Source: Bacteroidaceae bacterium (lineage in GTDB: Bacteria > Bacteroidota > Bacteroidia > Bacteroidales > Bacteroidaceae). Taken from it: 64,000 nt of DNA. Shown here in pieces: positions 37,801 through 44,163 of the stretch; the stretch's first letter is position 1, and every line of letters starts with the position of its first letter. Below the pieces are notes generated by a model that did no database searches, was not told the DNA's origin, and worked only from the letters and a program-made list of their open reading frames with translations. The DNA lies in contig JAFRNY010000086.1 in NCBI GenBank assembly GCA_017429945.1, positions 1 through 64,000 on the forward strand. The letters run 5' to 3'. The translations under genes and the position numbers were made by a program.

Positions 37801-39291
37801 GTCGTCATCAGGGTTGCTTGCGAGCTGACCGGCCAACGTCATCCATTGCTTGAAGGCCTTGTCGTCGCCCACCTTCTGTAAGTAGCCATCAACACTGTTG
37901 ATCTCAAACTGGTCCATCTCATCGTTGTCGATACCATAGTTGCTGTATCCATGGTTCTTGTTATTGGCCTCGCGCAGGTTGAAAGTGAAATAGAACTTAC
38001 CGTTGATGAACACATGGGCCGGCTGAGTCTCCTGGCAATCGAGGTAGAAGCCGCTGCGCAGAATGATCTGATGAATGGCGGCGTCCTTGATGCGGGCGTA
38101 GCCGTCGTTGCCGCCGTTGCGCACCGTCAGGGTCTTGGTCTTGGTGTAGGGTTTGCCTTTGAAGAAAGGATAGGGCAAGAAATTCTGGCCCAGATAGTAC
38201 TTGCCGCCCTTTAGACGGAACGACGCATTGGGCGCATAGAGGTTGCGGCTCCAGCCGCCCATGACCTCGAAATCGCACTCCTGCGAGAGAGCCATGAGGA
38301 ACGAGCCTCCGTCGTCCTCGGGCACGAGGTATTCAAAGTTGACAGGACGCTCCCAACTGCGGTTTTTGTTCGTAGCATAACTCACTCCATTGCCCGTGAT
38401 GCCGTTGGTCCCGACGGTGTAAGCGCCTATTCTGTCGTCGAAGAGGTTCTTGTCGTCGGTGACTACTGAAACGATAGGCAGGTAGTACTCACGATCCTTG
38501 TAGATATATGACCGCGTGACGACGGCGCTCGGCAGAAAGCCGTCGCGGAAGAGGCGGAAGCGATAGATGGCGGTGCTGCCGCCGACGTTGAAGAGGCCGT
38601 CGGCACTCACCGAGCCATTCGTCAGGGTGGGCGTGCTGCCGTCGGTGGTATAGCGGAGCGTGGCGCCCTCGGGCACCTGAACGTGCACGGTGAAAGGAGC
38701 AGTGAATAAGCAAGCGTCAGCATCTACTACAGGCGCTGGCAACTGCACATCGGCAAAGGTACTGCCGGCGTTGCTCTCGGCCGGAGTGGGCGTAGAGCAC
38801 ATGCGCCATTCGCTGCCGCCGTCGATGGTGCGGGCGTAGCTGCAACGTTGAATGGCGGGCGGATAGCTCTGCGTGTGCAGCAGATTGCCGTCGGCATCAC
38901 TGATGTAAATGGTGCCTCCCTCGTAGTCCAGCTTGAAGTTGACTTGCTTGCGGGCCTGAGTACTATATTTATCACCTGTGTCGTAGTGGTCGAACCAGAT
39001 AGCCCTGAAGTCGTGCGCCTGCACCGTTCCGGACGTGATTGGCAGCTGAAACATTTTGAGGTTCGACGGGTCGTTGCTCACATAGAGCTTTCCTAAGCTG
39101 ATCTTCTCATCTGTAGGATTATAGAATTCCAACCACCCGCCATAGTTGTACGACGGGTCGATGAAGCCATCGATATTGGCCACCTGAATCTCATTGATGA
39201 TGAGCTGCGAGGCATCAGCGACGGCCTTTACACTATGGGTCGTCAGCGCTAAGGTCAGTGCAAGCAGGATGTAAGTTCTTAGGTTGTTCAT
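34894..39291 (-). CDS. Large T9SS-exported CotH/lamin-tail-domain protein
   Basis: A 1465-residue exported protein. From the ATG at 39291 a signal peptide (MNNLRTYILLALTLALTT) is followed by a lamin-tail domain (INEIQVANIDGFIDPSY to about 150), a chitobiase-type C-terminal module (APFTVHVQVPEGATLRYTTDGS), a CotH kinase-like domain (roughly 265-600, with YMAAECYVGCSDWLTNSNNV and FMDLDAGF), a carbohydrate-binding-like region, a second lamin-tail domain (LKLNEVSAGNSVFVND), and a T9SS type A tail (YYSLSGTYMG to MFLRK). CotH proteins phosphorylate secreted proteins in spore formers; the role here is unknown. The 87 codons upstream of 39291 overlap cobS antisense-free sequence and are not convincing, so the longer frame is rejected. 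It lies 20 bp after cobS. Confidence 0.85.
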   Translation of the reverse strand: MNNLRTYILLALTLALTTHSVKAVADASQLIINEIQVANIDGFIDPSYNYGGWLEFYNPTDEKISLGKLYVSNDPSNLKMFQLPITSGTVQAHDFRAIWFDHYDTGDKYSTQARKQVNFKLDYEGGTIYISDADGNLLHTQSYPPAIQRCSYARTIDGGSEWRMCSTPTPAESNAGSTFADVQLPAPVVDADACLFTAPFTVHVQVPEGATLRYTTDGSTPTLTNGSVSADGLFNVGGSTAIYRFRLFRDGFLPSAVVTRSYIYKDREYYLPIVSVVTDDKNLFDDRIGAYTVGTNGITGNGVSYATNKNRSWERPVNFEYLVPEDDGGSFLMALSQECDFEVMGGWSRNLYAPNASFRLKGGKYYLGQNFLPYPFFKGKPYTKTKTLTVRNGGNDGYARIKDAAIHQIILRSGFYLDCQETQPAHVFINGKFYFTFNLREANNKNHGYSNYGIDNDEMDQFEINSVDGYLQKVGDDKAFKQWMTLAGQLASNPDDDGIYEQICQLVDIDEYCNYMAAECYVGCSDWLTNSNNVKGYRSWADGKFHLVFMDLDAGFSNTNMLGSLAGKLSDSRYSTGRNFLIDIFLKMMKYPPFRKRFIDAFCLVDGSVFEDQRSAEIINGMRDLTAEALAFEGRSDDLYASAADLLYRITSYRTSRMNNFRSYLGLDGGLNVELSSNVAGASILANGQEVPTGRFKGTLYAPMTLKAQGAAGYRFAGWRLRVGNGEYLSTPLISLSDTWDYYDKGAVNSKYWVAVAYTTTGWSSGKAPFGYGEIGVNGSRDYNTTLDYGGDASNKRPTYYFRKSFQLAEAPAADDVFELTAYVDDGCVIYVNGREAGRYLMAEGAVSYDQYATSYAGSTAGRYSIVIDNTMLQKGRNVISVEVHNTSGSSSDIYWAAELTHSTRAEDPVVATTEELDLSTLADFTSGRLTATYEPLPDADLLANIATPLKLNEVSAGNSVFVNDHFKKNDWLEIYNPTDTELDVAGLYVSDNLNNPFKYQIPTSSAINTRVAPHGHLVVWADGLEPTTQLHAPFKLSNVDGESACIISSDDFVHNNASFFDAHPALTEFADAITYPSHDGDESLGRYPDGSNEIYRFVLPTIERANARLTADSYVGPDEGIMDNSGSQLNLELVEGWNWASHPFAKALPVSRFNRYADVVRGRSEEATYSPSAAAFIGSLRALLPNQLYKIEMSEARSYALDGLTLSTPTTLSVEKGWNWIGFPSFDAQPLTKAFDSAALQDGDAIIGQAGFAVYSAADGWVGTLSSLMPGAGYMFKSGSKKKIGVATVRNGVRLRRPKQTQSVQGFDLNPYAYPDVMGVIASLQVDDQPVSAEEFTVVAYTDGVCRGVSECVDGRVFMTLYGIAGEAMTLRAVDEQGEEHPITEEVTLASDLKGTRERPVVWHIGPAGNVGIGAPAIATTSVVPIGYYSLSGTYMGASDSHLRPGFYIQRLSDGSARKMFLRK

Positions 39292-39311
39292 ATTCTTGGA
39301 GAAAGATGCAT

Positions 39312-40064
39312 TCAGGTTAAGAATTGGGCTGCGAGGTAGAGCGACAGTTCTGAAAGCAGGAACAGGGCTCCGCAGCAGTCTCCGGTATATCCGCCCAGAC
39401 GGCGCCGCATCCACAGCATCAGCAGCAGTTCCACCACGAACGGAATGGGCAGAAGATATACGGCGTAGCTCAGCCCAACATAGACACACAACGCCAGAGG
39501 CAGGGCCAAAGCCAAGGCACAGCGCAAGGAGTGAAGCAACCAACTTTGCCACGAGCGCCCTACGTAAACGACGCCGTTCTTAGCCGCAGCGGCCGTTCGT
39601 GCATAGGGCAGCTGTCCGGTGATGAGCGAAGCCGCACATTTAGCCGTCACGTCAAAGAGCACTACCAGAGCCACGGGGACAGTGAGCATGCTTGTCCACA
39701 GCAGGGCGAGGTAAAGAATCAGGCCCAACACGCCAAAGGTGCCGATGTGGGAGTCCTTCATTATTTCTAATGTTCGCGTGCGCGATGTGCCGCCACCGAA
39801 GCCGTCGCAGAAATCAGCCAAGCCATCCTCATGCAAGGCGCCTGTCAGCAGCAGACGGGAGGCGATGGCCAACAGCGCCGCCACCGTCAGCGGACAACCC
39901 AGCTGTGTGGTGCCCCAGAGAACGAGGGCCATAGTGCCGCCTGTGAGCCAACCCACTAAGGGCCAGTAGTCCACCACGTGCTCAAAGGCTTCCTTTGGCG
40001 AATCATACAGCCGCCACCAAGGCAGACGCGTGAAGAAGATGAGTGAGGCGAAGAGAGAAGACAT
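39312..40064 (-). CDS. cobS: Adenosylcobinamide-GDP ribazoletransferase (cobalamin synthase)
   Basis: Integral membrane enzyme joining adenosylcobinamide-GDP and alpha-ribazole in the last steps of cobalamin assembly. The 250-residue protein has LIFFTRLPWWR at the N-terminus, GALHEDGLADFCDGFGGG (metal-binding Asp cluster) near 75-92 and EIMKDSHIGTFGVLGL, all family blocks, with five or six membrane segments. It belongs with cobT and cobU just upstream, although a 165-bp repeat-filled gap precedes it. The CotH gene follows by 20 bp with no obvious link. Confidence 0.96.
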   Translation of the reverse strand: MSSLFASLIFFTRLPWWRLYDSPKEAFEHVVDYWPLVGWLTGGTMALVLWGTTQLGCPLTVAALLAIASRLLLTGALHEDGLADFCDGFGGGTSRTRTLEIMKDSHIGTFGVLGLILYLALLWTSMLTVPVALVVLFDVTAKCAASLITGQLPYARTAAAAKNGVVYVGRSWQSWLLHSLRCALALALPLALCVYVGLSYAVYLLPIPFVVELLLMLWMRRRLGGYTGDCCGALFLLSELSLYLAAQFLT

Positions 40065-40080
40065 TGAATTTGAATGTTCG

Positions 40081-40229
40081 TTGAGGGGTGAGCGTTGAGG
40101 GGTGAGCGTTGAGCGTTCTTCGCAGAGCGAAGCGGCAAAGCCGAGCGAAACGTTTATGGTTGAGGGTTTATAGAGCGGGAAGGAGAGTTAATTATGAATT
40201 GTAAATCGCAAATGATAAATGCTGAATTG
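40081..40229. repeat. Mixed repeats between cobT and cobS
   Basis: Holds GAGGGGTGAGCGTT copies, then GTTCTTCGCAGAGCGAAGCG, an inverted relative of the 14836-14885 block, and short AT-rich units (GTAAATC, GCAAATG, ATAAATG) from about 40190. No gene is visible. It interrupts the otherwise tight cobalamin operon. Confidence 0.65.
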
Positions 40230-41363
40230 CTAAAAGTATTTGGTAATCTTGTTGTCGTCGAAGTTGCCCATCTCATTGATCATCCTGACGGCAGACTCGA
40301 TGATAGGATAGGCACAGAGGGCTCCGGTGCCTTCGCCCAGGCGCAGGCCGAGATTGAGCAAGGGCTTCACGCCCATACGCTCGAGCATCAGCTTGTGGCC
40401 GCTCTCATCTCCGCAATGGCAGAATATGGCGAAATCGAGGAATGAGGGCTCCATACGGCTGGCCATGAGTGCACAAGCCGTCATGATGAAACCATCCACA
40501 AGGACCACCATCCGCCGCTCGGCAGCACACAGCATGGCACCTACAGCAGCCACCATCTCGAAGCCACCGAAGTAAGAGAGGACTGACGGTCCGTTTGCCA
40601 GCTGCTCCACCAGAGAATTGACATCGGGCAGTCTCTGGGAATGGTCTGCCTCGGAAGGCCTACGGAAGGGACTATTCTGGATACTGCGCCGCAGCACGTC
40701 GAGCTTATGGTGTACGCCCTCGCCGTTGAGCCCGGCGCCGGCACCTACGCATTGTTCCAGCGGCAGGTCGAGCAGCAGACTCATCCAGACACTCGACGGC
40801 GAGGTGTTGGCAATGCCCATCTCGCCTATACATATAATATTACAGCCTCTATCGAAGGCCGCATCTACTTGTTCGCGGCCAACGTCGAGGGCCTGCTCAC
40901 ACTGTTCTTCGGTCATCGCAGGGCCGTAGAGGAAGTTGGCCGTGCCATGGGGCGCTACCTTGCGGTTGAGGATCTGCGGATAGTCGCTCAGGTCATAGTC
41001 CACGCCAACGTCGATGAGGCGCAGGTCAAAGCCGTGCTGGCGACAGAACATATTCACTCCGCCACCGCCGCGCGTGAAGTTCTGCATCTGCTGCCACGTG
41101 ATACAGCGGGGCGACACGCTGACGCCCTCATGCTCGATGCCATGGTCGGCGCCGAAAAGCAAATGGGTCGGACACCGAAGCTCGGGCGAGAGCGTCTGTT
41201 GTATCATCCCTATCTGATATGCCAGTTCCTCCAACCGCCCCAGCGAACCCTTGGGTTTGTTGAGGTTGTCAATCTTTGCACGTAAAGACCCACCCCCTAC
41301 CCCTCCCGTGAGGGAGGGGAGCGTGGAATGTATCTGACCGCTTGTACTTATTCCTTTCTCCAT
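40230..41363 (-). CDS. cobT: Nicotinate-nucleotide-dimethylbenzimidazole phosphoribosyltransferase
   Basis: Makes alpha-ribazole 5'-phosphate for the lower ligand of cobalamin. The 377-residue protein contains KPKGSLGRLEELA, FGADHGIEHEGVSVSP, GIGEMGIANT-like IGEMGIANTSPSS and the terminal EGTGALCAYPIIESA, with the catalytic glutamate of the family in this last block. The conserved part starts around residue 28. Before it, residues 13-26 (STLPSLTGGVGGGS) are encoded by one arm of a GC-rich inverted repeat, so the natural N-terminus appears to have been replaced. ATG at 41363 is the only plausible start. It is in the operon with cobU and cobS. Confidence 0.95.
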   Translation of the reverse strand: MEKGISTSGQIHSTLPSLTGGVGGGSLRAKIDNLNKPKGSLGRLEELAYQIGMIQQTLSPELRCPTHLLFGADHGIEHEGVSVSPRCITWQQMQNFTRGGGGVNMFCRQHGFDLRLIDVGVDYDLSDYPQILNRKVAPHGTANFLYGPAMTEEQCEQALDVGREQVDAAFDRGCNIICIGEMGIANTSPSSVWMSLLLDLPLEQCVGAGAGLNGEGVHHKLDVLRRSIQNSPFRRPSEADHSQRLPDVNSLVEQLANGPSVLSYFGGFEMVAAVGAMLCAAERRMVVLVDGFIMTACALMASRMEPSFLDFAIFCHCGDESGHKLMLERMGVKPLLNLGLRLGEGTGALCAYPIIESAVRMINEMGNFDDNKITKYF

Positions 41364-41448
41364 CTTTTATTGGTTTTCATTCGCAACCATTCTTGGAAGG
41401 TAACTTACCTCCCCTCCCTCACGGGAGGGGTTGGGGGTGGGTCTTTAC
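41282..41448. repeat. Inverted pair of 40-bp GC-rich REP-like units between cobU and cobT
   Basis: Left arm 41282-41321 and right arm 41409-41448 are near-perfect reverse complements with one or two mismatches, separated by 87 bp. Each arm contains its own palindrome, CCCCTCCC-GTGA-GGGAGGGG. The left arm codes for the CobT N-terminus and the right arm for the CobU C-terminus. Related pairs are at 46.4-46.96 kb and 52.2-52.36 kb. Confidence 0.9.
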
Positions 41449-41952
41449 CTTCACCGCAATCCCACTCACCATCAGCACTACCTCGTCGGCCTTTTGTGCC
41501 ACATATTGGTTGAGCCAGCCCAGCAGGTCGGTGAAGCGGCGCTGGACGTCGTTGACAGGTGTGCCGCCAGAACCTATCTCGTTGGTCACAACAATGAAGG
41601 TGGCGTCCTGCGCGGTGAAGCGCTCGAACTCGGTCTTCAGCTCATTCAACGCGCTGTCGACGTCTGTCTCAGCCCCGTCGGCGAAGAAGAAATTGGTGGC
41701 CCATAGCGTCAGGCAGTCAACCAGCACTACCCTCCCCCGCACGTCATGGCGGCTGAGCCAGCGCTCCTCCTCGATGTTTGTCCATTCGGGCCCGCGCCGT
41801 TGTTGGTGGCGCAGCACGCGCTCATGGAACTCATCGTCCCAGACGTGGGCCGTGGCCATATAAACGGGATTCGGCGAAAGCGAGAGAGCCAGCTTTTCCG
41901 CATACATGCTCTTACCCGAGCGCTGGCCGCCAGTTATGAGACTAATTGACAC
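41419..41952 (-). CDS. cobU: Adenosylcobinamide kinase / adenosylcobinamide-phosphate guanylyltransferase
   Basis: Bifunctional enzyme that phosphorylates adenosylcobinamide and transfers GMP to it. The 177-residue protein opens with the P-loop LITGGQRSGKS and has YMATAHVWDDEFHERVLRHQQRR (the catalytic His of the guanylyl transfer lies here) and VVTNEIGSGGTP. It starts with GTG at 41952. The final residues, KTHPQPLP, come from the right arm of the REP-like inverted repeat, giving a foreign C-terminal tail. Upstream is the HAD phosphatase gene, 34 bp away. Confidence 0.95.
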   Translation of the reverse strand: MSISLITGGQRSGKSMYAEKLALSLSPNPVYMATAHVWDDEFHERVLRHQQRRGPEWTNIEEERWLSRHDVRGRVVLVDCLTLWATNFFFADGAETDVDSALNELKTEFERFTAQDATFIVVTNEIGSGGTPVNDVQRRFTDLLGWLNQYVAQKADEVVLMVSGIAVKVKTHPQPLP

Positions 41953-41986
41953 CTTATTTATTTACGATTTATAGATTTACGATTGA

Positions 41987-42658
41987 CTATTCCTCACCCT
42001 GCTGATTAAGCAGACTCACTATTTCAGCAGGCCGCTCCACCATGCAGGTTGCGCCGTGCTCCACGAGGAAGTCGCGGTCGCGGAAGCCCCAGAGTACACT
42101 GATGCACGCGAGGCCGCTGTTGCGGGCCGTCTGTAGGTCGACATCCGAGTCGCCGACATATATGGCCTCATCGGCTGCCGCACCCAGCTCCTTCAGGGCC
42201 GTCACAACCATGTCTGGTGCAGGTTTGCGGCGAACGCCCTCGCGCTCGCCGATGGCCACATCTATGGTCTCACGGAAGTAGAGTTCATAGAGCTCGTCGA
42301 CACCGGCTTGCAGTTTGTTGCTCACGATGGCCATCTTATAGCCACCGCCTTTCAGCCTCTCAAGCATCTCAGGGATGCCGTCGTAGAGACGGGTGCGGTC
42401 CTGACAGTGGCTCACATAGTAAGTCTTGAAATCTGCAAAGACCTTTTCCAACAGTGCCGCATCGGTGTCGGCAGGCACTGCACGCTCAATGAGGCGCCGC
42501 ACTCCGTTGCCCACGAAACGCCGCACCTCATCTATCGTCCGCTCGGGAAGCCCGCTGTGGCGCAAAGCCCAGTTTGTGGCGCTGGCCAGGTCCTCAAGCG
42601 TATTCAGTAATGTGCCGTCGAGATCAAAGACAACGGCCCTTATATTATTCACTTGCAA
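41987..42658 (-). CDS. HAD phosphatase, phosphoglycolate phosphatase-like
   Basis: A 223-residue cytoplasmic haloacid dehalogenase-fold hydrolase. Motif I is VVFDLDGTLLNT, motif II SNK near residue 113, motif III KPAPD, and motif IV YVGDSDVDLQTA. The helical cap sits between motif I and II, as in phosphoglycolate phosphatases. Real substrate is not determined by sequence; as the first gene of a run with cobU, cobT and cobS it could act on an intermediate of the pathway, for example alpha-ribazole phosphate, but this is a guess from position only. Confidence 0.85.
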   Translation of the reverse strand: MQVNNIRAVVFDLDGTLLNTLEDLASATNWALRHSGLPERTIDEVRRFVGNGVRRLIERAVPADTDAALLEKVFADFKTYYVSHCQDRTRLYDGIPEMLERLKGGGYKMAIVSNKLQAGVDELYELYFRETIDVAIGEREGVRRKPAPDMVVTALKELGAAADEAIYVGDSDVDLQTARNSGLACISVLWGFRDRDFLVEHGATCMVERPAEIVSLLNQQGEE

Positions 42659-42758
42659 TTATTCAGTCTGTTAGCCGGGTGTCGCGACGAACGTCGCATA
42701 CCACAACAAGAGTCTGTCTATGGGTTAATTTGTCTATGTATCAACTTGCCAACCTGTT

Positions 42759-43661
42759 CTATCCAATCTTAAAGCCAGTGCCCTTCTTTGTTGAAGCAGT
42801 AGCGGCTTTCTTGGTAGTGGTTTTTGTGGCTGTCGTCGTTGCCGGCTGCGAGACATTTCCGTACTCAGCCTTCACCTTGGGAATAGCCTTCTGCAGCTCA
42901 CTGATGCGCTTGGTGCTGCTGGGGTGGGTGCTCATGAAGGGCGCGGGATTGGCACCGCCGCTTGCGGCCTCCATCTTCTGCCACAGCGTGATGGCAGCGT
43001 CTGCGTCATAGCCGGCTATGGTGGCCAGCACGATACCTATGTAGTCAGCCTCCAGCTCATGCTTGCGCGAGAAGGGGAGCAGGGCGCCATACTGCGTGCC
43101 CATGCCGTAGGCCGTGGCAATGGCCTGCTGCGTCTGAGCGCTGGCACCGCCCATGACAGCTCCGAGCACCGAGCCGCCCATCTGCTGCAGCAGCTGCTGG
43201 CTGGCGCGCTCCTGGCCGTGCTTGGCTATGGCGTGGCCCACCTCATGACCTATCACGGCGGCCAGTTCATCATCGCGGTCGGCGCCGTTGCCTATGAGTT
43301 TCAGCATACCCGAATATACCACGATCTTGCCGCCAGGCATACAGAAAGCGTTGAGGTTGTCGTCCTGCGTGAGGTTGAACTCCCAGGCGTAGTTCTGGAG
43401 GTCGGCCGTCTGACCTGTCACGGTGAGGTACGCCTCAGCTGCGGCAGCTATGCGCTGCGCCACATTCTTGACGATCGCCGTGGCATTGGCGTCGGTCGAC
43501 ACCTTGGCCGTCTTCATATAACTCTGATACTCTGTCAGACTGGCCGAGAGAATCTCAGACTCCGACACGAGGTTCAGCTGCTTGCGACCGGTCATGCTGA
43601 CCGTTGAGCATGCCGTCAGCACTGCTGCCACCACGGCACACGAGATGATTTTCTTAATCAT
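42759..43661 (-). CDS. M48-family zinc metalloprotease lipoprotein
   Basis: A 300-residue lipoprotein with signal MIKKIISCAVVAAVLTAC and lipidated Cys18. The Zn site is HEVGHA (His139, Glu140, His143), with the third ligand in the later KHELEADYIG segment. Related to the LoiP/YcaL group that handles outer-membrane or periplasmic proteins. The last 30 residues are a Thr/Lys/Ala-rich low-complexity tail. The start at 43661 is preferred over one 14 codons earlier since it opens the lipoprotein signal. Promoter-like box at 43725-43732. Confidence 0.92.
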   Translation of the reverse strand: MIKKIISCAVVAAVLTACSTVSMTGRKQLNLVSESEILSASLTEYQSYMKTAKVSTDANATAIVKNVAQRIAAAAEAYLTVTGQTADLQNYAWEFNLTQDDNLNAFCMPGGKIVVYSGMLKLIGNGADRDDELAAVIGHEVGHAIAKHGQERASQQLLQQMGGSVLGAVMGGASAQTQQAIATAYGMGTQYGALLPFSRKHELEADYIGIVLATIAGYDADAAITLWQKMEAASGGANPAPFMSTHPSSTKRISELQKAIPKVKAEYGNVSQPATTTATKTTTKKAATASTKKGTGFKIG

Positions 43662-43724
43662 AATTGTATTCTGCTTTAAAGTTTTGAATATTATCTGCAA
43701 CACTTATCTTGCTTTTTCCGTCTG

Positions 43725-43732
43725 CAAAAATA
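43725..43732 (-). promoter_or_regulatory. -7 promoter box (TATTTTTG) of the M48 gene
   Basis: Matches TAnnTTTG on the minus strand, 64 bp upstream of the start codon. Confidence 0.5.
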
Positions 43733-44024
43733 ATGTAAGTTTGCTGTACGACCAAGAAAAGTGACAGAAAAGAATGTTTTCATCCCACTTTTTTATCTCC
43801 CTTCCGCCCTCCATAAGAGCTTAAAATAGAGTTTTTTTCGCATAAATACCGCACACCGCATTCAACCTTTCGCGCCTATCAAAAGTACCGCAAGATTTCC
43901 ATTTTGGAAAACTTTCGGCAGACTTAATTCTGCTATCTGCTTGATTATCAAGTGTAGTTTAAAAAGTTTTGGAAAACTTTTAAAAATATTCTTTAATTTA
44001 CTTGCACCTTTCAGACAAACTATA
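43733..44024. other. AT-rich control region upstream of nrdD with 14-bp direct repeats
   Basis: No gene. The 14-mer TTTTGGAAAACTTT occurs at 43902-43915 and again at 43967-43980, 65 bp apart (about six helical turns) and 45-120 bp upstream of the nrdD promoter box. It may be an operator for the anaerobic reductase genes. No NrdR-type box was recognised. Confidence 0.45.
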
Positions 44025-44032
44025 TACCTTTG
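44025..44032 (+). promoter_or_regulatory. -7 promoter box (TACCTTTG) of nrdD
   Basis: Matches TAnnTTTG. The distance to the nrdD ATG leaves a 5' leader of roughly 125 nt that contains a 7-bp repeat array. Confidence 0.6.
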
Positions 44033-44101
44033 CAGCGGCTTCCGATTTATGGAGTAGGAAGAACCGTCCAATCTGATTTAACTTATTCTTTAACCTATAA
44101 A

Positions 44102-44150
44102 CCCTAAACGTTCAACGCTAAGCGCTAAACACTAAACGCTAAACGCTAAA
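44102..44150. repeat. Seven-copy 7-bp array in the nrdD leader
   Basis: CCCTAAA, CGTTCAA, CGCTAAG, CGCTAAA, CACTAAA, CGCTAAA, CGCTAAA in exact tandem, ending 13 bp before the nrdD ATG at the place of a ribosome binding site. Confidence 0.9.
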
Positions 44151-44163
44151 CGACGCACGAACT

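Noticed and set aside
39292..39552. 87 extra N-terminal codons for the CotH protein
   Set aside because: They overlap the cobS coding region, have shadow-frame composition, and lie in front of a clean signal peptide starting at 39291.
42659..42758. Cobalamin riboswitch upstream of the cobU/T/S run
   Set aside because: The 100-bp gap is too short and shows no B12-box-like conserved segment. None was seen in the cobT-cobS gap either.
44102..44150. Heptamer array as a protein-coding leader peptide
   Set aside because: The repeats have no fixed start codon and the units differ between loci while only the period is kept.
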